From an uncultured Collinsella sp. (GTDB lineage: Bacteria; Actinomycetota; Coriobacteriia; Coriobacteriales; Coriobacteriaceae), in contig URAQ01000040.1 of assembly GCA_900545875.1 (NCBI GenBank), positions 1 through 10,519 of the forward strand: DNA of 10,519 bases, read 5' to 3'. The position numbers were made by a program, and so were the translations under genes. Shown here in pieces: positions 1 through 6,445 of the stretch (its first letter is position 1; every line of letters starts with the position of its first letter). Below the pieces are notes generated by a model. It was given only the letters and a program-made list of their open reading frames with translations. It ran no database searches and was not told the origin of the DNA.

Positions 1-955
1 CCCCCGCCTGCTTATCGGCGGACTGTTGAGCTTTGACCTCGGTGCCAGCCGCAGACTGCGACTCGGAAGGCTGCTGCTCGCGAGCCGCCGGCTCAACGGT
101 TTTCTCGGTTTGCTCGGTCTTCTCGGTCTGAGTGGTCGAAGCCGGCTCGCTCTTCTCCTGACGCCTTACGGGATACGCGCGCCCCGCAAAACCACGTCCG
201 GGACGACACGAACCCGGAGCCTTCTTGGCAGACTCCTCAACATCGTCTGCAACCTCAGAAGACTCTTCAGCCTCACGCGCGGCATCCTGCTGTGCAGCCT
301 TAAAGTGAGCACCGCGACGGCGCTTGGGCTCTTGGGCCTCCACGGGCTTTTGCTCCTTCGTGGGCTTCTGCGACTCGGCAGCAGCCTCGGTCTCAACAGT
401 CTCGGCATCCGTCTCACCCTTTTGAGCAACGGCGCGACGGAAGCGCTCCTGCTGGGCGCGGCGCTGCGCATCGCGCTTGCCACCCCCGCCAAAACCGCCG
501 CGTCCTGCCTTGGCCGTAAAGGCACGCACGACGTTCTCATCGAGCAACTCATCGGTATCGACATGCTCACGCGGAGCAGTTTCTTCCACAGCAGGCACGT
601 CAGCGGAATCCTCGACGACAAAATCCTCGACGGACTCGGCAGGCTGCTCCTGGGCATCGCGGATCTCGGCATTGATGGTATAGAACGCCGGGCGCCCGTT
701 AATGCCGCTACCCTCGATCTTGGTCACGATATTTGCCGCGATAAGTTCATCGCGCATCGCCTTGGTGTCACATTCCTTATCGACGGAGCGGAAAATTTGC
801 GCCAGCGCACTCGACTTAATCTTGAGCGCCTTGCGGCAGAGCAGGTCGTAGGCAACCAGCTTGGCACGCTCGGCAGAAAGCGACGTCTGGCTGCTCAGAC
901 GTTCAGCCAGGGCATCGACATTATTTTGGTTATCGGAATATACCGTCTTGGCCAC
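1..955 (-). CDS. Hypothetical protein, possible winged-helix N-terminus with long low-complexity charged tail (partial, runs off left edge)
   Basis: The frame is open from a GTG at 955 to the window edge, giving at least 318 residues with no stop; the C-terminus is missing. I chose the GTG because AAAGGGG lies just upstream and no in-frame ATG fits. Residues about 10-100 look folded: helical segments (DALAERL, ERAKLVAYDLLCRKAL, SSALAQIFRSV, KAMRDELIAANIV) are followed by GSGINGRPAFYTIN, which resembles the wing of a winged-helix domain. From about residue 100 the protein is low in complexity: acidic Glu/Gln/Ala-rich stretches alternate with basic or glycine-rich islands (GRGGFGGGGKRD at 151-162, KRRRG at 211-215, RPGRGFAGR at 251-259) and a TEKTEQTEKT repeat. 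I infer nucleic-acid binding, but I do not recognise the family. It lies downstream of cstA, separated from it by a terminator and with its own upstream control region, so it is probably transcribed independently. Confidence 0.75.
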   Translation of the reverse strand, partial: MAKTVYSDNQNNVDALAERLSSQTSLSAERAKLVAYDLLCRKALKIKSSALAQIFRSVDKECDTKAMRDELIAANIVTKIEGSGINGRPAFYTINAEIRDAQEQPAESVEDFVVEDSADVPAVEETAPREHVDTDELLDENVVRAFTAKAGRGGFGGGGKRDAQRRAQQERFRRAVAQKGETDAETVETEAAAESQKPTKEQKPVEAQEPKRRRGAHFKAAQQDAAREAEESSEVADDVEESAKKAPGSCRPGRGFAGRAYPVRRQEKSEPASTTQTEKTEQTEKTVEPAAREQQPSESQSAAGTEVKAQQSADKQAG

Positions 956-966
956 GGGGCCCCTTT

Positions 967-1000
967 CATATGTACACATATACGTTTATATGGTACAACG
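967..1000 (-). promoter_or_regulatory. AT-rich dyad upstream of the left-edge gene (possible promoter/operator)
   Basis: This AT-rich island in GC-rich DNA lies just before the GTG at 955. It contains a near-perfect dyad at 972-996: GTAC, one bulged A, CATATA, loop CGTT, TATATG, GTAC. A second small palindrome, TATGT-AC-ACATA, overlaps its left part. On the minus strand TATAAA (985-990) could be a -10 box, but I found no convincing -35 at 16-18 bp. A regulator-binding site overlapping a promoter is an inference. Confidence 0.35.
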
Positions 1001-1060
1001 CGCGCCCTTATCCACGCAAAACATCTGCGAGAACACTCGGGCGTCGCCCGCTTTTGCATG

Positions 1061-1099
1061 AAAAAAGACCGAGTCCGCGTCGTTGCGGACCCGGTCTTT
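1061..1099 (-). terminator. Intrinsic terminator downstream of cstA
   Basis: Read on the minus strand, an 8-bp helix and a 6-bp helix separated by one mismatch (arms 1064-1078 and 1085-1099) close a 6-nt loop and are followed by six U residues (A run at 1061-1066 on the plus strand). It begins about 40 bp after the cstA stop. The plus-strand side lacks a T run, so it is directional and should end the cstA transcript before the next gene. Confidence 0.85.
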
Positions 1100-1138
1100 C
1101 CGAGTCATATGGATGGAACGGCTAGCCCATCAAGCTGA

Positions 1139-3028
1139 CTAGGCCTTGGCAGCCTCGGCGTCGACAGGAGCCTCGGCGGCAGCGGCGCGGCCGTACTCGG
1201 CCTTGCCCATCTCGGACCACTCGGGCTCCTCGTCGGGCATGGAGCCAGCCTCCTTGCCGAAGAACTCCTTGAGGCAGTTGACGGCGACGATGAGACCCAG
1301 GACCATCAGCAGGACGGCGAAGACGAGCTGCAGGCCCTTGGTGGCGGCGACGGAGACGGCGGCCGTGGTGGCAGTAGCCGGGATGGTACCGAAGAAACCG
1401 TAGGCCTGGACGGCGGTCATGCAGCCCATGGCGCTCTGGACCAGCGAGGTGAAGGTGCAGCAGAGCAGGAAGGCGACGGGCACGTAGAGCATCCAGCCCT
1501 TGCGGCCGGTGCACTTGCAGAACACGGCGAGGGTGATCATGGTCATGCCGCCGAGCAGCTGGTTGGAAGCACCAAAGAGCGGCCAGATGTTGGCATAGCC
1601 ACCAAAAGCGAGGGCGAGACCGGGAAGCAGGGTAACGACCGTGGCGAACCAGGGGTTGCCGAGGACCTTCATGTAGCCGGCCTTGGACTCGATGGCCAGG
1701 GCATCGTTGGTCTGGGCAAAGAACTCGGAGAACGAGGTGCGGGCGATGCGGGCGACGGCGTCGAGCGAGGTCAGAGCCAGAGCGGAAACGTTCATGGTCA
1801 TAAAGACGGTAGCGAGCGTGCCGTCAACACCGAAGGCCTGCATACCGCGGGAGATGCCAGCGGCGAAGATCTGGAACGGGGTGGAAGCGACACCGGCGTT
1901 GAGAACGCCGGTACCGGCGGTGTTCATGTCGGAGAACATGATGCCGGCGACGATGATGGCAAGGATGCCGACGAAGGACTCGACGATCATGGCGCCGTAG
2001 CCGACCTTGACGGCGTCCTGCTCCTTCTCGACCTGCTTGGAAGAGGTGCCGGAAGAAACGAGGCTGTGGAAACCGGAGAGAGCACCGCATGCGACGGAGA
2101 CGAACAGGACCGGGAACATCATGCCGGAGGCAGTGGAGAAGCCGGTAAAGACCGGAGCGGTGATAGTGGCCTGACCGTTGACGCCCAGGACGACGATGCC
2201 GAGGACAGCGCAGACGATCATGACGATCATCATGATGGAAGTGAGGTAATCGCGCGGAGTCTTGAGCATCTGGATGGGCATGGCGCCAGCGAAGACCAGG
2301 TAGACCATGACGACGGCGAACCACTGGAACTTATCCAGGTAGACCGGGAACTGCATACCGACGGCGAACATGAGAACCATGAGGACCACGCCGGTGACGA
2401 ACTCGGCAGCGCCGGTGAGGTTGAACTTCTTCTGGGCCCAACCAAAGGCGATAGCGACGAAGGTGAACAGGATGGAGATGGTACCAGCGCAGCCGGCGGC
2501 ATAGGACTTGGTGAAGTCGATGGCACCGGTAGCAGCACCAGAAGCGTCAACGGCCGGGGTGAACATGAACGTCTTGCAGACCATGTCGGTGAAAGCGGCG
2601 ATGACGATGATGCAGAACAGCCAGCAGAACAGCAGGAACAGGCGACGGCCGGTCTTGCCGATGTACTTCTCGATGAGCTGAGCGAGCGACTTGCCGTTGT
2701 TCTTCATCGAAGCGTACAGGGCACCAAAGTCGTGGACGGCACCAAAGAAGATGCCGCCGACGAGGACCCAGAGCACGACGGGCAGCCAGCCAAAGGCCAT
2801 GGCGACGATCGTACCCGTGACAGGGCCAGCACCGCAGATCGAGCTGAACTGGTGCGAGAACGCGGTGAAGGCGGAGACGGGCGAGAAGCTCTTGCCGTCC
2901 TTCATGCGCTTGGCCGGCGTGAGGGCCTCTTTGTCAACGCCCCATTTGTTGGCCAGCCATCGGCCATAGCCCAGATAGCCGCAGGCGAGCACCGCCGCGG
3001 CCACAACCATGAGCAAAACTCCGTTCAT
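1139..3028 (-). CDS. cstA: CstA-family carbon-starvation transporter (peptide/pyruvate type)
   Basis: The 629-residue protein is a polytopic inner-membrane transporter of the CstA family (E. coli CstA and BtsT import peptides or pyruvate during nutrient limitation). Family signatures seen: FSHQFSSICGAGPVTG (57-72), GWLPVVLW and FFGAVHD (80-100), SSGTSSKQ (325-332), and WPLFGASNQLLGG (482-494). Many hydrophobic segments span the chain. The region before residue 590 covers the core; the last 40 residues are a hydrophilic Ala/Glu-rich tail. It is shorter than the roughly 700-residue E. coli proteins. The ATG at 3028 has a strong AGGAGG seven bases upstream. The gene is monocistronic by layout: its own promoter near 3269-3297, a structured leader containing a terminator, and a terminator after the stop. 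Codons look strongly C/G-ending, consistent with high expression. The substrate cannot be told from sequence. Confidence 0.93.
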   Translation of the reverse strand: MNGVLLMVVAAAVLACGYLGYGRWLANKWGVDKEALTPAKRMKDGKSFSPVSAFTAFSHQFSSICGAGPVTGTIVAMAFGWLPVVLWVLVGGIFFGAVHDFGALYASMKNNGKSLAQLIEKYIGKTGRRLFLLFCWLFCIIVIAAFTDMVCKTFMFTPAVDASGAATGAIDFTKSYAAGCAGTISILFTFVAIAFGWAQKKFNLTGAAEFVTGVVLMVLMFAVGMQFPVYLDKFQWFAVVMVYLVFAGAMPIQMLKTPRDYLTSIMMIVMIVCAVLGIVVLGVNGQATITAPVFTGFSTASGMMFPVLFVSVACGALSGFHSLVSSGTSSKQVEKEQDAVKVGYGAMIVESFVGILAIIVAGIMFSDMNTAGTGVLNAGVASTPFQIFAAGISRGMQAFGVDGTLATVFMTMNVSALALTSLDAVARIARTSFSEFFAQTNDALAIESKAGYMKVLGNPWFATVVTLLPGLALAFGGYANIWPLFGASNQLLGGMTMITLAVFCKCTGRKGWMLYVPVAFLLCCTFTSLVQSAMGCMTAVQAYGFFGTIPATATTAAVSVAATKGLQLVFAVLLMVLGLIVAVNCLKEFFGKEAGSMPDEEPEWSEMGKAEYGRAAAAEAPVDAEAAKA

Positions 3029-3062
3029 TACATTTCCTCCTCTAAAAAGAACTTCCTAGACA

Positions 3063-3101
3063 TAAAAATGAGGGCCGTCGGTTGCGCTCGACGGCCCTCA
3101 T
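3063..3101 (-). terminator. Intrinsic terminator inside the cstA leader (attenuator)
   Basis: Perfect 13-bp stem, ATGAGGGCCGTCG at 3068-3080 with its complement at 3089-3101, and an 8-nt loop. On the minus strand it runs into UUUUU at 3063-3067. Only 34 nt separate the U tract from the cstA ATG, too little for a separate promoter plus ribosome binding site, so cstA transcripts must read through it. The plus-strand side (CTTTAT) is weaker. It would also stop any read-through from the tsaD operon. Confidence 0.75.
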
Positions 3102-3152
3102 CTTTATCAGCCGCCCGTTATCGTACGGGCTAGCTGTATGTGCTAACCCGCA

Positions 3153-3197
3153 TCAGATAATTACTACGCTGATAATGTTTAGCTGATGCGTGAACAT
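3153..3197 (-). CDS. Possible leader peptide of cstA, MFTHQLNIISVVII
   Basis: A 14-codon frame starts at ATG 3197 and ends at TGA 3153-3155, with AGAGGA about 10 nt upstream as a possible ribosome binding site. Seven of the residues are Ile or Val if the start at 3197 is used, six of them in the last seven codons. Starting at ATG 3221 instead gives 22 residues but lacks a clear ribosome binding site. The peptide overlaps the competing helices of the leader and precedes the leader terminator, as in amino-acid attenuators. AT-rich codons unlike the neighbouring genes could equally mean it is non-coding. Confidence 0.3.
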   Translation of the reverse strand: MFTHQLNIISVVII

Positions 3198-3268
3198 GTC
3201 TAAGAAATCCTCTTCAATCATGATGCGAACGATCCGTGCGTGTTCACATCCCCCAGTGGTTGAAAAGG

Positions 3269-3297
3269 AGTATGAAACTTTAGTTACCTAAAGTCAA
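3269..3297 (-). promoter_or_regulatory. Predicted sigma-70-type promoter of cstA
   Basis: On the minus strand TTGACT (3292-3297) and CATACT (3269-3274) are spaced by 17 bp. The DNA just upstream (3300-3345) is A/T-rich with an A7 run and could act as an UP element. The predicted start is near 3262, giving a leader of about 234 nt. This is the best promoter match between tsaD and cstA. Confidence 0.6.
3277..3294. promoter_or_regulatory. Operator-like palindrome within the cstA promoter
   Basis: Perfect inverted repeat ACTTTAG-TTAC-CTAAAGT with 7-bp arms and a 4-bp centre. It fills the spacer between -10 and -35 and overlaps part of the -35 box, where a bound repressor would block RNA polymerase. 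It does not match the CRP consensus. The regulator is unknown. Confidence 0.45.
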
Positions 3298-3434
3298 CGC
3301 AAATTTGTAATGAATTTTCAACTTTTTTTGAATTTCTCGGTATAAAACGCCACTGACCTCGGACTTTACCCCACGACAGTTTTTGCATGAGAGATGCCCC
3401 TGAGAGCCGCGGGAGCCGGGCGGCGCATATGAAC

Positions 3435-3513
3435 TTTCCTGCTCTACAGTCCTGCGCAAGACGGAAAGCACATTAAGTGCTTTCCGTCTTGCGCAGGACT
3501 GTAGAGCAGGAAA
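3435..3513. repeat. Perfect inverted repeat, 37-bp arms with 5-nt loop
   Basis: The left arm at 3435-3471 and right arm at 3477-3513 are exact reverse complements, separated by ATTAA. The repeat begins 42 bp after the tsaD stop. Outside the arms the match continues imperfectly for about 11 bp (CGCATATG on the left, TTATATCCG on the right). Neither side has a U tract, so it is not a standard intrinsic terminator, although a transcript would fold into a very stable hairpin. Because of the symmetry, both strands have short open frames beginning with the same residues (read from GTG as VLSVLRRTVEQE, and as MLSVLRRTVEQE with the initiator Met); I regard these as non-coding. GC-rich minor hairpins flank it (3406-3424 and 3524-3543). 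The remainder of the gene-free stretch from 3298 to 3555 shows only AT-rich DNA at 3300-3350. Confidence 0.9.
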
Positions 3514-3555
3514 CCTTATATCCGGCCCCTCCGTCCGGGGACCGCGCCGTACCAG

Positions 3556-5940
3556 CTACAGCGTCATGTTCGGATCGGCGTCGACATCGAACGGCGAGAT
3601 TTCACCTCGGTCGAATTTACGGCGAGCGACCTCCGCGATCATGGCTGCGTTATCGGTACAGGCAGACAAGGGCGGCACCGTTACGCGAATCCCCTGACGT
3701 CCAAGCTTCTTGATCATCATCTCGCGCAGATGCGGGTTGGCCGAGACGCCGCCACCGATGCAGTATTCCTTGCATCCGGTAGCGTGCAATGCGTTTTTGG
3801 CCTTCTTGTACTGCACGTCAAAGACAGCTGCCTCAAACGAAGCTGCCAGATCGGGCAGGTGAATCGTGCGCCCGGCCTTGGTCTCCTGTTCAATGTAGAG
3901 CGTCACAGCGGTTTTAAGGCCCGAAAGCGAGAAGCGATAGTCTCCTCTGCTGTTAAGCGCACGGGGGAAATCGATCGCCTTGGGGTTGCCCGTCTCGGCC
4001 AGCTTGGAAATGATGGGGCCACCGGGATAGCCCAGACCCAACGCCTTGGCTACCTTGTCGAAGGCCTCGCCCACAGCGTCGTCGAGCGTCTCACCGAGCA
4101 CCTCGTAGTCGCCCCACGCCTTCACGTGCACGAGCATGGTGTGCCCACCCGAGACAAGCGTGAAGATAAACGGCGGTTTGAGGTCGGGTTGCGCCAGCAG
4201 GTTGGCAAACAGATGACCCTCAAGATGATTGACGCACACGAGCGGCTTGCCGGCAGCGTAGGCAAAGCCCTTGGCGAAGGCGACGCCAACCACGAGCGCG
4301 CCCACCAGGCCCGGGCCCTGTGTCACGCCCACGGCGGCAAGCTCGCTGGGGGCAATGGCTCCACCCTCAAGACCAAGCGATGCTGCGGCATCCTCAAGCG
4401 CCGCATCCACTACACTCACGATAACCTCAACGTGCTTGCGCGAAGCGATCTCGGGCACTACGCCGCCAAAACGGGCATGGAAATCAATCTGTGTCGACAC
4501 CTGGTTGGCCAGCATATTGCCATCCGCATCGATAATCGCCACGGCCGTCTCGTCGCAGGAACTCTCGATAGCGAGCACTAGGCGGCGGCGCTCAATTTCG
4601 GCTCGCTCCCCCTCGGAGCGCCCAGGCGCAGGCAGCGGCCATACGCGCTGCTCTGCCGCCGTCGGCTCGGGCGAAGCATTGTCGACCGGAAGCACGAGGG
4701 GCAGCGGAGCCGTCATGACGATGGCATCCTTGCCGGCACCATAGTAGCCGCGGCGCCATCCTGCCTCGGTAAAGCCCAGAGCGTTATAAAGCGCGATCGC
4801 TCCCTCGTTGCCGTCCTCGACCTCGAGCGAAGCCGTGGTGCAGCCGAGCATCTGCGCGTCATAGCTCACGTGCGACAGAAGCTTGCGGGCGATACCCTCA
4901 CGGCGATGAGTCGGATCGACGGCAACGTCCATAATCTGCACGTCCCCGTCGACGACCATACCGCCGGCAAGGCCCAGCAGCTTGCCGTCGTCGTGTGCCA
5001 CCCACCAACTGCGCGGCGCAGCGACGTCCTCGCCCAGTTCGGACAGGAACATGCCCGGCGTCCACGCCTCGTGTCCGGCACCTTCAAAGCAGGCAGCCTC
5101 TAGCGCGCTCGCGCCCTCGGCATCCGCCGCGCCCATGGGACGGAACTGCAGATGACGACCGGCGAGCTCATCGGCAACGCCCGTAATTTCGCTCTGCGCA
5201 CTCTCGGCAAGACCAAGACGCTTGCGCTCGTTTTCCTCGGCATCCGAAAGGCGCGTGTAAATCGGCAGGACGCGAGCCGGATCGCCGTCACCCGCAGCGT
5301 GCACGAGCAGCAAGCCCTCGCCCGAAGGCCACCACAGGTCGCGCTCCACGCAGCGGGCGGTCTCGTCCTCACCCAGCAGCTTGCCATAGCGCACGAGACC
5401 GTCACCGGTCAGCTGAACCTGGTCCCAGTCCGCTGCTCGGCGCCACTCATCGAGCGCCACGGCGGCCTTGACCACGTGTTCGCGCTCAAATTGACGCTCG
5501 GGACCCTCATCGCCCAGCATATATAGTGCCGGATATACCTCACCGCGCATGGCATCGGCCAAGATACCAAGCTTGCCGCGCACGCCAGCCTTCCACGCCG
5601 TCCAAGCGCAAGCGTCGAGCGTCGACACGCCCAGCAGTGGAACATTGGCACCGCGCGCGAGGCCCTTGGCAGTGGAGATGCCGATGCGCACACCCGTAAA
5701 CGACCCCGGGCCGCGGCCGACCACGTAGTAACCAACATCGCTGCGATCCAGACCGGCTTGAGCCAGCACGCCATCAACGGTATTCACGAGCTCAACGTTG
5801 GCGTGACGGCGACACATGTGGTCGCCACTCACGAGCTTCGTCTCGCCCGTCTGCCCATCAATCCAACTTGCCGCGCAGACAAGCATGTCGGTCGAGGTAT
5901 CGAGCGCCACCACCAGCGCGTTGTCGTTATGCAAGCTCAT
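3556..5940 (-). CDS. tsaD: TsaB-RimI-TsaD fusion: tRNA t6A37 threonylcarbamoyltransferase with N-acetyltransferase domain
   Basis: One chain of 794 residues carries three enzymes that are usually separate. Residues about 8-235 are TsaB (ALDTSTD at 12-18, GRGPGSFTGVRIG at 75-87). Residues about 263-412 are a GNAT domain like RimI, with acetyl-CoA loop RREGIA (346-351) and the RimI-like NEGAIALYNALGF (378-390). A Pro/Glu/Arg-rich linker leads to TsaD (about 453-794), with SSCDETAVAI, metal-binding HLEGH (572-576), SGGHT (597-601) and CTDNAAMIA (761-769). TsaD transfers threonylcarbamoyl to A37 of ANN-decoding tRNAs with TsaB and TsaE; RimI acetylates the N-terminus of ribosomal protein S18. I start at ATG 5940, preceded by AAGG at 9 nt, rather than TTG 5958. 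It overlaps tsaE by 14 bp. TsaC/Sua5, which supplies the threonylcarbamoyl-AMP, is not in the window. Confidence 0.95.
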   Translation of the reverse strand: MSLHNDNALVVALDTSTDMLVCAASWIDGQTGETKLVSGDHMCRRHANVELVNTVDGVLAQAGLDRSDVGYYVVGRGPGSFTGVRIGISTAKGLARGANVPLLGVSTLDACAWTAWKAGVRGKLGILADAMRGEVYPALYMLGDEGPERQFEREHVVKAAVALDEWRRAADWDQVQLTGDGLVRYGKLLGEDETARCVERDLWWPSGEGLLLVHAAGDGDPARVLPIYTRLSDAEENERKRLGLAESAQSEITGVADELAGRHLQFRPMGAADAEGASALEAACFEGAGHEAWTPGMFLSELGEDVAAPRSWWVAHDDGKLLGLAGGMVVDGDVQIMDVAVDPTHRREGIARKLLSHVSYDAQMLGCTTASLEVEDGNEGAIALYNALGFTEAGWRRGYYGAGKDAIVMTAPLPLVLPVDNASPEPTAAEQRVWPLPAPGRSEGERAEIERRRLVLAIESSCDETAVAIIDADGNMLANQVSTQIDFHARFGGVVPEIASRKHVEVIVSVVDAALEDAAASLGLEGGAIAPSELAAVGVTQGPGLVGALVVGVAFAKGFAYAAGKPLVCVNHLEGHLFANLLAQPDLKPPFIFTLVSGGHTMLVHVKAWGDYEVLGETLDDAVGEAFDKVAKALGLGYPGGPIISKLAETGNPKAIDFPRALNSRGDYRFSLSGLKTAVTLYIEQETKAGRTIHLPDLAASFEAAVFDVQYKKAKNALHATGCKEYCIGGGVSANPHLREMMIKKLGRQGIRVTVPPLSACTDNAAMIAEVARRKFDRGEISPFDVDADPNMTL

Positions 5941-6433
5941 CTTGTACAGCCTTATCAATCAAATGGGAAAGCTCCATTGCGCGGTCACCGTGTGCCTCGA
6001 GCGTTATCGTTCGCACATCGCTGTCGCCCTCATCACGCTTGAGCGTCACCGAAAGATACTCATCCGTCAGCTCGTCCTGGAATTGTTCGCCCCATTCCAG
6101 CAAGCAAGCACCCTCATAGCCCAGCACATCGAAAATGCCCGTATCCTCGAGCTCGTAGGCATGCTCCAGGCGGTATAGATCAAAGTGAAACAGCGGAATA
6201 CGACCTTGATCGTGAACGGCCATGAGCGCAAACGTAGGGCTCGTAACCATATGCTCATCGCCCAGCCCGCGCGAGACGCCCTTGGTAAAGTGAGTTTTGC
6301 CCACTCCCAGGCCACCGGTCAGGATGAGCACATCGCCGTCCTCAAGGCACGGTGCAATTAGCTCGCCAAAGTACTCCGTATCGGCAGCGCAAGTCGTTTT
6401 GTAAGTACCTACCCCCAGGCGCTCCAGGGACAT
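5927..6433 (-). CDS. tsaE: TsaE, ATPase of the tRNA t6A37 modification complex
   Basis: The 168-residue P-loop ATPase drives turnover of the TsaB-TsaD complex in t6A synthesis in the cytoplasm. The Walker A motif GGLGVGKT is at 40-47, followed by TSPTF (64-68), FHFDLYRL (82-89, the conserved HxDxYR) and LLEWGEQF (111-118), all typical of TsaE; length is near the family norm of about 150-160. The ATG at 6433 has AAGGAG seven bases upstream. Its ribosome binding site lies in the 12-nt gap after the uracil-DNA glycosylase stop, and its 3' end overlaps the start of the TsaB-RimI-TsaD gene, so the two are probably translationally coupled and made in proportion. Confidence 0.95.
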   Translation of the reverse strand: MSLERLGVGTYKTTCAADTEYFGELIAPCLEDGDVLILTGGLGVGKTHFTKGVSRGLGDEHMVTSPTFALMAVHDQGRIPLFHFDLYRLEHAYELEDTGIFDVLGYEGACLLEWGEQFQDELTDEYLSVTLKRDEGDSDVRTITLEAHGDRAMELSHLIDKAVQDELA

Positions 6434-6445
6434 ATATGCTCCTTA

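Larger units (their letters stand above)
3029..3262 (-). promoter_or_regulatory. Long structured 5' leader of cstA with candidate attenuator
   Basis: This is the transcribed but untranslated stretch between the predicted cstA start site (about 3262) and the ATG. On the minus strand several helices can form and exclude each other. GATG/TGAACA (3241-3250) pairs with 3185-3196 around a 2-nt bulge. CGCATCAG (3183-3190) pairs with CTGATGCG (3149-3156) and shares bases with the first helix. GGGTTAGC (3142-3149) pairs with GCTAGCCC (3127-3134), which competes with GCCCGT (3125-3130) pairing ACGGGC (3113-3118). TTATCAGC (3168-3175) can pair with GCTGATAA (3104-3111), next to the terminator stem. I did not match this to a known riboswitch class. 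Confidence 0.5.

Noticed and set aside
26..1138. Plus-strand open frame of about 370 residues, Leu/Arg/Gly-rich
   Set aside because: It is antisense to the low-complexity left-edge gene and crosses the cstA terminator. Its composition follows from the repeated Glu/Gln/Ala codons on the other strand, and it has no recognisable domain.
2066..3133. Plus-strand open frame of about 355 residues, Asp/Glu/His-rich
   Set aside because: It lies opposite cstA, whose family motifs are clear, and runs into the leader terminator. Biased codons of cstA keep the antisense frame open.
3361..3434. Possible plus-strand riboswitch-like segment (GAGAGATGCCCCTGAGAG and following)
   Set aside because: It loosely recalls TPP or glycine riboswitch phrases but lacks their conserved cores, and there is no plus-strand gene downstream to regulate.
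3280..3471. Minus-strand 63-residue frame starting in the palindrome, and its plus-strand mirror starting at 3477
   Set aside because: The shared N-terminal residues come only from the symmetry of the inverted repeat. There is no ribosome binding site, and the plus-strand one runs into tsaD antisense.
3435..3513. Palindrome as the ordinary intrinsic terminator of the tsaD operon
   Set aside because: Neither flank has a U tract, and the stem is far longer than usual; I kept it as a repeat of unknown role instead.
5941..5958. Upstream TTG start at 5958 for the TsaB-RimI-TsaD protein, adding six residues
   Set aside because: The ATG at 5940 has an AAGG at suitable distance and places the conserved ALDTS motif at the usual distance from the N-terminus; TTG is less likely and would lengthen the overlap with tsaE.
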